From Spirochaetia bacterium (GTDB taxonomy: Bacteria; Spirochaetota; Spirochaetia; Treponematales; Treponemataceae): 26,161 bases of DNA. The translations under genes were made by a program, and so were the position numbers. This document shows, in pieces, positions 1-8,165 of this stretch; position 1 is the first letter of the stretch, and each line of letters opens with the position of its first letter. Under the pieces are notes generated by a model, which did no database searches, had not been told where the DNA came from, and saw nothing but the letters and a program-made list of their open reading frames with translations. Location of the stretch: the NCBI GenBank assembly GCA_900769325.1, contig CAAGGF010000051.1:1-26161 (forward strand). The letters are read 5' to 3'.

Positions 1-69
1 AATTCCACGAATTTTAACATTTTTCGGAAAATTCTGTAAAAAGAAAATGCTGGATTTTTAAAAATATTC

Positions 70-78
70 TGTTAGAAT
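70..78 (+). promoter_or_regulatory. Possible extended -10 promoter for the acyltransferase gene
   Basis: TG-T-TAGAAT at 70-78 fits an extended -10 element and lies about 50 bases before the acyltransferase ATG. The -35 position (about 50-55) is a poor match. A second weak candidate, TTAACA (14-19) with 17 bases to TAAAAA (37-42), lies just upstream. Both are pattern matches in A+T-rich DNA. Confidence 0.3.
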
Positions 79-125
79 TAAAAAAGCATTTTCGTGCACA
101 ATTTCAACAATTTTTGGAAGAAAAT

Positions 126-1226
126 ATGAGAAAGCATTATCTTGACAACATCAGATGGATTACTGTCGTTCTGGTAGTTTTTTACCACATCATTTATATT
201 TTCAACGGAATCTGCAAAGAAGGAGTCGCAGGACCTTTTTCAGATTTTCAAATTCAGGATGCCGTTCAATACATACTTTATCCATGGTTTATGGTAATTC
301 TTTTTATTGTTTCTGGAATCACTTCACGGCTTCTCCTTGAAAAACAGACAACAAAAGAATTTATAAAATCGAGGACTCAAAAATTCCTTGTTCCGTCAAC
401 AATCGGACTTTTTGTTTTTCAATGGATTCAGGGATTTTTCAACATGCAGTTTTCACACGCGTTTGAAAATTTTTCTCCAGAAATGCCAAAAGCTGTCATC
501 TATATAATTATGGCAATATCAGGAACCGGCGTTCTGTGGTTCATTCAGATGCTCTGGATTTTTTCACTGATTTTAGTGCTCGTAAAAAAAATTGACAAAA
601 ACGACAATTTCTATAATTTGTGCGGAAAATCAAATGTTTTGATTGTCGTTTTAATGGGATTTCTTTCATTCGGATTTTCAAAAATTCTAAATACACCTGT
701 GATTCTCGTGTACAGATTCGGAATTTATGGATTTGCATTTTTTTCAGGCTATTTTGTATTCTCTCATGAAAATGTCATCCAAAAAATATCACGGTTTTTC
801 ATTCCTTTTTCGGTTATTACACTTGTTGCGGCCGTTTTCTATGTAAAATTGTACTTCGGAAAAAGCTATGTAGTTCCGCCTGTCGTAAACTGTCCGCTTG
901 CTTCAGTTTATTTGTGGTTTGCATGCCTTTCAATCCTTGGAGGAAGTTACAGATTCTTAAACAAAACGAATGTTTTTTTCACTTTTATGCGGAAAAACAA
1001 TTTCGGTCTTTACGTTTTTCACTATCTTCCGCTTTCGGCTGCAGCGTATTTTTTAAGTTTTTCAAATATTCCGCCGGTTTTGCAGTACATAATCACAGGA
1101 ATTTCTGCATTTATCGGAGCAATTCTTTTAAACGCAGCAATTTCAAGAATTCCGGTTTTAAGATGGTGCGTTCTTGGAATTAAAAAAGAAAAAACAAAAG
1201 AAATTCAAACGGAACAAAATGTTTAA
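126..1226 (+). CDS. Membrane acyltransferase, acyltransferase 3 family
   Basis: A polytopic integral-membrane protein of 366 residues. The N-terminus reads YLDNIRWITVVLVVFYH, the typical first membrane helix of acyltransferase 3 (OafA/OpgC-like) proteins, with an Arg and a His near the predicted active site. About ten hydrophobic segments follow, and the tail is short and basic. The family transfers acyl groups such as acetyl or succinyl to cell-surface glycans; the substrate here cannot be told. The ATG at 126 is preferred over a TTG at 114, because GGAAG (116-120) is a ribosome site correctly spaced for the ATG and would lie inside the coding region of the TTG form. The 3' end overlaps the next gene by 8 bases, so the two are probably cotranscribed. 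Confidence 0.8.
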   Translation: MRKHYLDNIRWITVVLVVFYHIIYIFNGICKEGVAGPFSDFQIQDAVQYILYPWFMVILFIVSGITSRLLLEKQTTKEFIKSRTQKFLVPSTIGLFVFQWIQGFFNMQFSHAFENFSPEMPKAVIYIIMAISGTGVLWFIQMLWIFSLILVLVKKIDKNDNFYNLCGKSNVLIVVLMGFLSFGFSKILNTPVILVYRFGIYGFAFFSGYFVFSHENVIQKISRFFIPFSVITLVAAVFYVKLYFGKSYVVPPVVNCPLASVYLWFACLSILGGSYRFLNKTNVFFTFMRKNNFGLYVFHYLPLSAAAYFLSFSNIPPVLQYIITGISAFIGAILLNAAISRIPVLRWCVLGIKKEKTKEIQTEQNV

Positions 1227-1638
1227 AGAAAATTTTACATCGCTTCGAAAAATGCTAAACATCTCTCAGGAAACGCTCGCAGAAAAAATAAGTGTTTCAC
1301 GCCAGACGATTTCAAAATGGGAAACAGGAGAATCTGTTCCCGATATCGATAAAGCCATGAAACTTGCAGAAATTTTCAATGTTTCTCTAGACGATTTAAT
1401 AAATTTTAAGCAAACAGAAAATTCTCTAAAAATTCCGCCAAAAGGAAAACACGCTTTTGGAGTTGTAACTGTAGGCGACAAAGGACAAATTACGCTTCCT
1501 GTAAAAGCAAGAAAAGTTTTCAATATAAATCCAGGCGACAATTTAATTCTTTTAGGCGATGAACAAAAAGGAATCGCAGTAATAAAAGAAGAAGAATTTC
1601 TTAAAATGATAGAAGCATTGAAAGAAAACACCAAATAA
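1219..1638 (+). CDS. XRE-type HTH and AbrB/SpoVT-domain fusion transcriptional regulator
   Basis: A 139-residue protein. Residues about 5-61 form an XRE/Cro helix-turn-helix (ISQETLAEKISVSRQTISKW, then a VPDIDKAMKLAEIF helix and the DDLI ending usual in this class). After a short linker, residues about 80-128 form an AbrB/SpoVT swapped-hairpin domain (VTVGDKGQITLPVKARK, NINPGDNLILLGD). Both halves bind DNA in their own families, so this is probably a dimeric repressor or transition-state type regulator. The ATG at 1219 overlaps the acyltransferase stop; an in-frame ATG at 1174 would add a lysine-rich stretch that reads as readthrough of the upstream gene. It ends only 3 bases before the -35 of the next promoter, so autoregulation or control of the ABC operon is plausible but not shown. 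Confidence 0.85.
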   Translation: MFKENFTSLRKMLNISQETLAEKISVSRQTISKWETGESVPDIDKAMKLAEIFNVSLDDLINFKQTENSLKIPPKGKHAFGVVTVGDKGQITLPVKARKVFNINPGDNLILLGDEQKGIAVIKEEEFLKMIEALKENTK

Positions 1639-1641
1639 GTA

Positions 1642-1670
1642 TTTACAAAATGTTATAATTAGCATATACT
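1642..1670 (+). promoter_or_regulatory. Sigma-70-type promoter of the ABC export operon
   Basis: TTTACA (1642-1647), an exact 17-base spacer, and TATACT (1665-1670) lie 75 bases before the ABC ATPase start. Inside the spacer is a second, extended -10 match, TG-T-TATAAT (1651-1659), without a good -35. AGTAT (1638-1642) and ATACT (1666-1670) form a short dyad around the elements, a conceivable operator for the adjacent XRE-AbrB protein. The dyad is weak; the promoter itself is the best hexamer pair I found in the window. Confidence 0.65.
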
Positions 1671-1745
1671 AACTTCAAAACTCATCATTTTATTTTTGAC
1701 CTATTTAAAAATCGCTTTTAAAATAAAACATTCAGGGAAACACTT

Positions 1746-2462
1746 ATGGAAGAAATCGTAAAAATTGTTGATGTCTGCAAAATTTATTCAATGGGAAATC
1801 AAAAAAAATCAGACAATTCAAAAGATAATCCGGATGCAATCGTTCACGCGCTTAACGGAGTTTCAGAATCAATAACAAAAGGAGAATTTACTGCAATCGC
1901 CGGTCCTTCAGGAAGCGGGAAAACAACTCTTTTAAACTTAATCGGAGCACTCGATTCAATAACTTCTGGAAACATTTTTGTAAGCGGAAAAGGACTTAAA
2001 GAAATGAACAAACGGCAAAAAACTCTTCTCCGCCGTGAAAAAATCGGTTTTATTTTTCAAAGCTACAATCTGATTCCTGTTTTGACGGCTCAGGAAAATG
2101 TAGAACTTGCTCTTCAGCTTTTAAATAAATTTTCAAAAGAGGAAGTAAAAGAAAAATCTTTCAAGATTCTAGAAGAAGTCGGTCTTTCCGGAATGCAGGA
2201 CAGACTTCCTTCACGATTAAGCGGTGGACAGCAGCAGCGAATTTCAATTGCGAGAGCCCTTGTAAAAGAACCCGATGTAATTCTTGCAGATGAACCGACT
2301 GCAAACCTCGATTCAAAAAACAGCGAAATGATTGTCAATTTAATGAAAGAACTTAACGAAAAGCACAACATTACATGTATTTTCTCAACTCACGACCAGC
2401 TTGTAATGCGAAATGTCCGCCGCATTATCCGCCTCAAAGACGGAATGTTAGACGAACAGTAA
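1746..2462 (+). CDS. ABC transporter ATP-binding protein, LolD/MacB-like
   Basis: A 238-residue nucleotide-binding subunit that powers the two permeases encoded directly after it. Walker A is GPSGSGKT (about 53-60), the Q-loop is FQSYNL (Gln105), the signature is LSGGQQQR (158-165), and Walker B with the catalytic Glu is VILADEPT (178-185). The D-loop NLDS and the switch His in FSTHD follow. Length and motifs fit the MacB/LolD subfamily, which drives extraction of lipoproteins or other substrates from the outer leaflet of the inner membrane. A polar insert (residues about 19-30) between the first strand and the HALNGVS segment is slightly unusual. AGGGA at 1734-1738 is the ribosome site. The downstream gap is 32 bases, consistent with one operon. 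Confidence 0.93.
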   Translation: MEEIVKIVDVCKIYSMGNQKKSDNSKDNPDAIVHALNGVSESITKGEFTAIAGPSGSGKTTLLNLIGALDSITSGNIFVSGKGLKEMNKRQKTLLRREKIGFIFQSYNLIPVLTAQENVELALQLLNKFSKEEVKEKSFKILEEVGLSGMQDRLPSRLSGGQQQRISIARALVKEPDVILADEPTANLDSKNSEMIVNLMKELNEKHNITCIFSTHDQLVMRNVRRIIRLKDGMLDEQ

Positions 2463-2494
2463 ATGAATTTTCAAAAAAAACAGGATTTTAAATT

Positions 2495-3769
2495 ATGATT
2501 TTAAAAATGGCATGGAAAAATATTTTCCGCTACAAAAAACGAACAATTGTTACAGCAAGTGCAGTTGCGTTCGGAGTTCTTTTTACGGTTTTGCTCGATG
2601 CGCTTATTTTCGGGCTTTCAAACGAGAGTGAAATAAATATTCTTGAATACGAAACTCCTGGAGCAAAAATATTCTCAAAAAGATATTTTGAAAACATAAA
2701 AAAACTTCCGATGGACAATTTTATCGAAGAAGAAGATGTTAAAAAAATTTCTTCATGGCTTGAATCAAAAAAAATTGCGCATACAAAAGAAATTCAGACT
2801 GAATGCGAAATTTATTTTAACGAAGATTATTTTGAAACAAGCGGAAGCATGCAGGCAATTTTAAGCGCGATTGAACCTGAAAAAGCAAAAAAAGTTTTTT
2901 CACTCGCAGAAAGCCTTGAAAAAGGAACCTGGCTTGAAAGAACTGAAGGTTTACCATGCGAAGGCGCTGTAATTGGAAGCTGGATTGCAGATGACATGAA
3001 AGCAGAACCAGGATATTTTATTACAATCCAGCTAAAAGGACGCGGCGGATTTACTCAGACGATTGATGTTCCGATTACAGGAATAATTCACTGTCCAGAC
3101 GCAGAAATCAATTCTTCTTACATTTTTATGGACATAGATTACATAAACGAAATGCTCGAAATGGAAAATGCAGTAACGGCAATCGATATTTTTTTAGGAA
3201 GTGCCGGTCTTGCTGACAGAAATTTCAGAAAATTTTCTTCCGAAGTAAAAAAATCACAGCTTCTTTCAGACTTTCTTGAATTAAAAAGCTGGCGGGATAT
3301 TCAATCTGATGCACTTTCTGTTGACAATATGTATTCTCTTTACTGCAATATAATCATGCTTTTTATGTTCATAATTGCGGCAGTCGGAATCAGCAACACA
3401 ATGCTTATGAATATAATGGAAAGACGGAACGAAATCGGAATGTTAAAAGCGATGGGATACAGTTCTTTTTATATAAAAATGCTTTTTATGTGGGAAGGAA
3501 TTTCAATCGGCATTGTCGGCGCAATTTCAGGCTGTATTCTGGCGTGCATTTTAAACATTCCGCTTTCAACAAAAGGACTCGATTTTACTTCAACACTTTC
3601 TAATGTGAGCATGGGCTATAGAATTTCAGGACTTATGAAAAGCGGCTGGGACATTCTTGGATTTTTTAGAATTACTCTCGGTGCGCTTATCGTCGCAGGA
3701 ATTGCAGCGTTCATTCCAACAAATTCAATTTTAAAAAATGAAGTTGCAGATATTTTCAGAAAAAATTAA
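2495..3769 (+). CDS. ABC transporter permease, FtsX/MacB family (first subunit)
   Basis: A 424-residue permease with the LolC/LolE/MacB plan: an N-terminal membrane helix (about 14-37) after the MAWKNIFRYKKRT amphipathic start, a periplasmic MacB-PCD-like domain of about 240 residues, then three membrane helices near 284-306, 330-352 and 388-410. The ISNTMLMNIMERRNEIGMLKAMGYS stretch after the second helix is the coupling region characteristic of FtsX-type permeases (MNIMERRNEIGMLKA). It probably forms a heterodimer with the next permease and docks on the upstream ATPase. AGGA at 2482-2485 precedes the ATG. The substrate is unknown; the LolA-like protein downstream favours a lipoprotein or lipid. 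Confidence 0.9.
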   Translation: MILKMAWKNIFRYKKRTIVTASAVAFGVLFTVLLDALIFGLSNESEINILEYETPGAKIFSKRYFENIKKLPMDNFIEEEDVKKISSWLESKKIAHTKEIQTECEIYFNEDYFETSGSMQAILSAIEPEKAKKVFSLAESLEKGTWLERTEGLPCEGAVIGSWIADDMKAEPGYFITIQLKGRGGFTQTIDVPITGIIHCPDAEINSSYIFMDIDYINEMLEMENAVTAIDIFLGSAGLADRNFRKFSSEVKKSQLLSDFLELKSWRDIQSDALSVDNMYSLYCNIIMLFMFIIAAVGISNTMLMNIMERRNEIGMLKAMGYSSFYIKMLFMWEGISIGIVGAISGCILACILNIPLSTKGLDFTSTLSNVSMGYRISGLMKSGWDILGFFRITLGALIVAGIAAFIPTNSILKNEVADIFRKN

Positions 3770-3790
3770 TTAAAAAATTCAGGAAAAAAC

Positions 3791-5080
3791 ATGAAATCAG
3801 GAAACATAAGCCTTTTATTTACGATGGCATGGAAAAACATAAGACGCAACAAACGCCGCTCTATTTTAACAGGAGGCGCGCTTTTTCTCGTCACTCTTTT
3901 TGTAACCTTATACATGGCAACAGAATACGGTTCTATGGACGATATGAAATTCAACATCGTGCACAACAAAATGGGCGTTGTAAGAATTCGCAATCCACTT
4001 TACACAAAAAACGAGCGCATAAATCCGCTAAGTCAGTATGTCCCGGAAACGCAAAAAATTCTTGCAGAACTTTCATCGATTCCAGAAGTTACAAAAGCAG
4101 AACCAAAAATCGTAACTGGAGCGGCAGTCTATCAAAACGGAGACACAAAAGGCGTAACGCTTTTGGGAATAGATTTTTCACTTTCAAATTATTTTAAAGA
4201 CAAAGACATGCAGATTTTCAGTGGCGATTTAAAGCCATTTACAGAAAATACTCAACCACAGAAAAACAGAAAAAGGCTTTGCGTTGTAACTGAACATTTT
4301 GCAAAAACATTCAATTTAAAAGCAGGCGACAAATTTACACTGATGACGCAGACTGCACGCAACGGAACAAACGGAATGACACTAAAAATTCAGGCTGTAG
4401 TTCATCTTTCTGACGGAGATTACGCAGGAAGTTTTATCTTCATGGATTTTACAGAACTTTCTTCGGCTTTAAGAATGAACGGAAATGCAACAGAAATTCT
4501 TGTTTTTTCAGACGACTGGCAGAACACAAAAAAGACAAAAGCGCTTGCAGAAAAATTAAAATCCATTCAAGATTTCAGCACGCTTGAAATTGTTCCGTGG
4601 ATTGAAGGCAATTCTTTTCTTCAGCTTTTAGAATTTACAGATCAAATTTATTTTGTTTTCGCTCTTATTTTCTATATACTCTCAGCGATTGTAATTTTTA
4701 ATTCTTCAATGCTGAGCGTAATGGAACGCAAAAAAGAAACAGGCTCACTTTTATCTTTAGGAATGGATGAAAAAGCCATCGTATTTTTATTTGTTCTTGA
4801 AACAATCATGCTTTCTGCACTCGGCTCAATTTCAGGTTCAACTTTGGCGGCAATCTTAATAAACATTGCAAACAAAACAGGAATAAACCTTGCGCAGTTC
4901 TCTGCTTTCAACACTTACGAAGGATTCAACATAAAAATGATTCTCTATCCAAATTTAACTTTTCCGCGATATGTTGAATTTGCGCTTACAGGATTTTTTA
5001 CGGCAGTTATTGCAAGCATTTTTCCTGCACTTATGGCGATGAAAGTTCAGCCTGCAGAAGCGTTGAGAACAGAAAGTTAA
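3791..5080 (+). CDS. ABC transporter permease, FtsX/MacB family (second subunit)
   Basis: A 429-residue paralogue of the upstream permease with the same topology: an N-terminal TM after MAWKNIRRNKRRS, a large periplasmic domain, and three C-terminal TMs. The FtsX-type coupling motif is MLSVMERKKETGSLLSLGM, just after the second TM. The C-terminus ends MKVQPAEALR, the usual P-x-E-A-L-R end of this family. AGGA (3781-3784) is spaced 6 bases from the ATG, and only 21 bases separate it from the previous stop. With the ATPase it would make a LolCDE-type complex. Divergence between the two periplasmic domains suggests the two subunits have different jobs, as in LolC and LolE. Confidence 0.9.
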   Translation: MKSGNISLLFTMAWKNIRRNKRRSILTGGALFLVTLFVTLYMATEYGSMDDMKFNIVHNKMGVVRIRNPLYTKNERINPLSQYVPETQKILAELSSIPEVTKAEPKIVTGAAVYQNGDTKGVTLLGIDFSLSNYFKDKDMQIFSGDLKPFTENTQPQKNRKRLCVVTEHFAKTFNLKAGDKFTLMTQTARNGTNGMTLKIQAVVHLSDGDYAGSFIFMDFTELSSALRMNGNATEILVFSDDWQNTKKTKALAEKLKSIQDFSTLEIVPWIEGNSFLQLLEFTDQIYFVFALIFYILSAIVIFNSSMLSVMERKKETGSLLSLGMDEKAIVFLFVLETIMLSALGSISGSTLAAILINIANKTGINLAQFSAFNTYEGFNIKMILYPNLTFPRYVEFALTGFFTAVIASIFPALMAMKVQPAEALRTES

Positions 5081-5120
5081 AACAAATTCAAAAACAAAAA
5101 TAAATAAAAGAAGGTACAAT

Positions 5121-5861
5121 ATGAAAAAAATTCTTACACTTATTTTTTCAGCATTCACCGCAATGTCGCTTTCCTTTGCAGGAGAACTTTCTTGCGAACA
5201 GATTATGGCAAAATATGACGAAAACGAAAATTTCAAAACATCAAAAATGAAAGCAATTCTTTCTGTCAAAGATAAATTCGGGACAACAACGCAGACTTTT
5301 GAATCATACCAAAGAGAAAATAACGATACTTTGATTATAGTTGCAGACGGTCCTGACGCCGGTCAAAAAATTCTCCGACTGGAAAATTCAGTTTATCTTT
5401 ACTACCCCGATGCAGAAGAATTAATCAGGCTTCAAGGCAGCGCGCTCAAAGACAGCGTAATGGGTTCTGATTTTAGCTATGAAGATTTAACAGGCGACAA
5501 TACGACGCTTTCAAATTACAACGGAGAACTTTTAGGAAAAGAATTAATCGACGGCAAAGAATGTTATCATCTTGTTCTCACAGCAAAAACAAAAAAGCAG
5601 CTTTACCAGAAACAGGAACTCTGGATTGACTCAAATTTTTTTGTTCCGCGAAAAAAAATCATGTATTCTTTAAGCGGAAAAGCCTTGAGTGAAAGCACTA
5701 TGTCAGATTTTAAAAAAATCGGGAAATATTATGTGGGACTGAAAGGAAAAATGGTAAATCTCCTTAAAAAATCCAGCGTCACAGAAATGACAATTATTTC
5801 AATCGAATTTGACACACCGATTTCTGACAGTTATTTTTCAAAGGATGAACTTTCATGGTAA
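5121..5861 (+). CDS. Periplasmic outer-membrane lipoprotein-sorting protein, LolA-like
   Basis: A 246-residue secreted protein. An N-terminal signal peptide (KK, then a hydrophobic stretch to MSLSFA) is probably cleaved at SFA|GEL. The mature part matches the LolA-like outer-membrane lipoprotein-sorting family: an early CEQIMAKYDENENF helix, then alternating beta strands (DTLIIVADGPDAGQKILRLEN, VYLYYPDAEELIRL) and the KELIDGKECYHLVLT hairpin. Such proteins form an open half-barrel that carries an acyl-chain ligand across the periplasm. Its place between a LolCDE-like ABC exporter and an outer-membrane barrel suggests a dedicated carrier in one pathway. It overlaps the next gene by 7 bases. 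It may carry a lipid and not lipoproteins in general; that is not decidable here. Confidence 0.82.
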   Translation: MKKILTLIFSAFTAMSLSFAGELSCEQIMAKYDENENFKTSKMKAILSVKDKFGTTTQTFESYQRENNDTLIIVADGPDAGQKILRLENSVYLYYPDAEELIRLQGSALKDSVMGSDFSYEDLTGDNTTLSNYNGELLGKELIDGKECYHLVLTAKTKKQLYQKQELWIDSNFFVPRKKIMYSLSGKALSESTMSDFKKIGKYYVGLKGKMVNLLKKSSVTEMTIISIEFDTPISDSYFSKDELSW

Positions 5862-7027
5862 AAAATAACGGAAAAACAAAAACACTTTTTACTTTAAGCG
5901 CAATCTTTTTTCTTTCCACTCCTCTGCAAGCCGAAACAAAACTTGGTGCAGAAATCGCGCTAAATTCAGGCTGGGTTCATTTAGACTCATCTGTTTTAAA
6001 ATCAAATGATATCTGGAATTCTTCGGCTGAAGGAAAAATTAAAATCGACACAGCGTTTTCTTCTTCCATAAAAGCATACCTCGAAGGACGCGTAAATGTT
6101 TCGTACATTCCATCTGTTGTAAATCCTTTGACAAATGAAGAAACACAGCCTTATGCAAAAACTGACTGGTCACTCTACAAAGCATATATGAAATTCCGCC
6201 TTCCATTTGGTTTTACAGCAGGAAACATCCGCATTGCTGCAGGAAAAATGCCTTTATCGTGGGGTTACGGTTTATTTTACAACTCAGGAGACTTGATTTT
6301 CGGGAGCGACCCGTTAGATTCCCTTACTTCAATAAATTCATCTTCTCTTTCGTTTTCATCTTCAACATTAAATGATTTCAGAACAATGACAGACTGGATT
6401 TTTACAGTTTCAGTTCCAATTTTAAAAGGATTTCAGACAGAATTTGTTGTTCTTCCTCCGCTTGAAAATGCAGAGCTCTATCAATACGGAAGATTCGGTT
6501 TTAGAACGCAATTCAACACAGACTTAAAAATCTTAGAAAACATTGAAGCCGGTTACCTTGCAGAAGGCGATGTGTCAACTCAAAAAGCATATATTTCTCT
6601 CGACGGAAATTTATGGCTCGATTACAACATTAATTCAAGCGTAAAATTTTCTAAAGAAAACAAATTTGAAAAAGACGATTTTGAACTTTCTCTTGCACTT
6701 TCAAAAATTTTCAATATTCAGACAGATATCGAAAACCACAAACTCCAGCTCAGGGCAGAAGGTCTTTATAAGCCGTTTGCAGAAAAACTCGGAATCTTCG
6801 GTTTTGCATCTTACCAAATCATTGAAGAGCTTTCAATTTCTTCCACATACTTTTTCTGTTCCCTGAACGAAGAAAACGATTCTTTCAAATCAAATTCGCA
6901 TTACATGTCGCTTGCAATCGTCTGGACACCTGTAAAATCGCTGGACATTTCACTTGAAGGAATGTTTGACATTATAAATCCTCAAAAACTTTCGACAGTT
7001 CAAGCCGGAATAAAATATAAATACTAG
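5855..7027 (+). CDS. Predicted outer-membrane beta-barrel protein
   Basis: A 390-residue protein with a signal peptide (NNGKTKTLFTLSAIFFLSTPLQA, likely cleavage LQA|ETK). The mature part consists of alternating amphipathic strands with glycine and aromatic turns (for example GWVHLDSSVLKSND, KAYMKFRLPFGFTAGNIRIAAGKM, LSWGYGLFYNSGDLIF). It ends in an aromatic-rich strand, VQAGIKYKY, with a terminal Tyr as in the C-terminal signal of outer-membrane barrels. I do not recognise a named family. Translational overlap with the LolA-like gene implies coordinated expression. It could be the outer-membrane acceptor, a lipid exporter partner, or a porin-like cargo. The barrel call rests on the strand pattern, not on a family match. 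Confidence 0.7.
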   Translation: MVKNNGKTKTLFTLSAIFFLSTPLQAETKLGAEIALNSGWVHLDSSVLKSNDIWNSSAEGKIKIDTAFSSSIKAYLEGRVNVSYIPSVVNPLTNEETQPYAKTDWSLYKAYMKFRLPFGFTAGNIRIAAGKMPLSWGYGLFYNSGDLIFGSDPLDSLTSINSSSLSFSSSTLNDFRTMTDWIFTVSVPILKGFQTEFVVLPPLENAELYQYGRFGFRTQFNTDLKILENIEAGYLAEGDVSTQKAYISLDGNLWLDYNINSSVKFSKENKFEKDDFELSLALSKIFNIQTDIENHKLQLRAEGLYKPFAEKLGIFGFASYQIIEELSISSTYFFCSLNEENDSFKSNSHYMSLAIVWTPVKSLDISLEGMFDIINPQKLSTVQAGIKYKY

Positions 7028-7089
7028 GAGAAATCTTTATTTTGTCATTTAAAATCTGATTCAAAATATCACCTTTTTCCTTGTTCAAA

Positions 7090-7107
7090 AAATTTGTTTA
7101 CAAATTT
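7090..7107 (+). promoter_or_regulatory. 18-bp perfect dyad upstream of the chemosensory operon
   Basis: AAATTTGT and ACAAATTT are perfect 8-base inverted arms around a 2-base centre, 80 bases before the first cheW-type gene. It overlaps a possible -35 (TTTACA 7097-7102), with TAAAAA (7119-7124) 16 bases further as a weak -10. This is the shape of an operator that would block RNA polymerase. It could also be a low-stability hairpin; A+T richness makes chance palindromes more likely. Confidence 0.35.
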
Positions 7108-7186
7108 AAGTAATTATGTAAAAATAAAAGAGGGTTTTTAAATTAATTTTTTAGTTTTCTATAGTAACTGTTTCGGAGCGGAATAA

Positions 7187-7681
7187 ATGTTGGAAGAATT
7201 CATCGAAAAAATCAAAGAAAGCAAGCAAAATCAAAATTCAGTTTCAAAAGAACAACAAAAAACGCAAACTTTCCTTACTTTCAGCATAAACGAAAAAATT
7301 TTTGCAATTCCGTCCTTTAAAATTAAAGAAATCCTAAAAGATTCAGAAGTTTATCCCGTGCCTTTCGTTCCGCCATACATAAAAGGAATTTTAAACAGAT
7401 ACGGAGACCCTTATGTTGTCATCGATTTTGCAAGTTTACTCAATCTCCCGGAACAAAAATCTTCGCTTTTCATCGTAATAAACGACGACTCAAATTCATG
7501 CCTAAAAATAACAGATGTAAAAGAATTTCATTCCGCAAAAGAATCAGATTTAGTTCCCTTTTCTGAAAACGACGACAATTCTTTCTTTGAAGGAACTCTC
7601 AACATAAACGGTCAGGAAGTTTTTGTAATAAATTCCGAGGCACTTCTCAAAAAAACAGGAGACGACTTTGAATCATTCTGA
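7187..7681 (+). CDS. cheW: CheW-type coupling protein
   Basis: A 164-residue scaffold protein that links chemoreceptors to the histidine kinase. After a charged 25-residue N-terminal extension it has a CheW fold: FLTFSINEKIFAIPSFKIKEIL (first strands), VYPVPFVPPYIKGILNRYGDPYVVIDFASLL (the signature P-x-x-I-x-G-x-x-N-x-x-G-x-x-x-x-V-I-D pattern), then SLFIVIND and GQEVFVINSEALL. GGAG (7175-7178) precedes the ATG, and 159 bases of non-coding DNA precede the gene, so it is probably first in its operon. It corresponds in position and type to the WspB coupler of Wsp-like clusters. The adjoining gene supplies a second, divergent coupler. Confidence 0.9.
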   Translation: MLEEFIEKIKESKQNQNSVSKEQQKTQTFLTFSINEKIFAIPSFKIKEILKDSEVYPVPFVPPYIKGILNRYGDPYVVIDFASLLNLPEQKSSLFIVINDDSNSCLKITDVKEFHSAKESDLVPFSENDDNSFFEGTLNINGQEVFVINSEALLKKTGDDFESF

Positions 7682-8165
7682 AAAATTTGTGTGTCTTTCC
7701 TATCCGAAATTAAATTTTTTCTTTCCGCAAAAAAATATTCCCGCCGTTTTATGCTGCAAGCCTGAAGACTTTTCAGACGGAAAATTAAAAATTCCTTCGT
7801 TAGACAACAAAACTTCTTTCATTTCATTTATAGATTTTGACATCTGTGCACAAAGTTTTTTTCAGCATACAGAAGTGCAAAAAATCAAAACGGCATTTTT
7901 AATCAGCGACGAACAATTTTCTGAACCGATTTTTGAATCAGAAAAAAATCTTACAGTTGTAACTTCTGCAGAATGTTTTGTCATCGAAAAAGACGCTTCT
8001 TCTTTTTCACTGTTTTCACCGCTTTACTTTGAACATTTAAAAAAAATGGGGATTTTCGCCTGTTCCTTTTCTGAAAATAAATTCGGAATTTTAATCGACA
8101 TCAGAAAATTTCTTGATTTTTACAACAAAAAAACTAAAACTATAACAAGTGTGAAGAAAAAATGA
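7668..8165 (+). CDS. Divergent CheW-like or uncharacterised chemosensory protein
   Basis: A 165-residue soluble protein with no clear family match by eye. It has features of a decayed CheW domain: FVCLSYPKLNFFFPQKNI could be the first strand pair, and FACSFSENKFGILIDIRKFLDFY resembles the closing G-x-L-I-D-x-x-K-L-L strand-helix of CheW. The central IKG-x-x-N-x-R-G signature is absent. The start is TTG at 7668, supported by AGGAG (7657-7661) six bases upstream and a 14-base overlap with cheW; no ATG occurs until late in the reading frame. It ends in an ATGA overlap with cheB, so all three are translationally linked. In Wsp-type systems the comparable slot is a second CheW (WspD), the most likely identity here, but unproven. 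Confidence 0.65.
   Translation: MNHSEKFVCLSYPKLNFFFPQKNIPAVLCCKPEDFSDGKLKIPSLDNKTSFISFIDFDICAQSFFQHTEVQKIKTAFLISDEQFSEPIFESEKNLTVVTSAECFVIEKDASSFSLFSPLYFEHLKKMGIFACSFSENKFGILIDIRKFLDFYNKKTKTITSVKKK

Noticed and set aside
1266..1634. Antisense frame of 122 codons opposite the XRE-AbrB gene.
   Set aside because: The sense strand encodes two clear domains; the antisense product has no family features.
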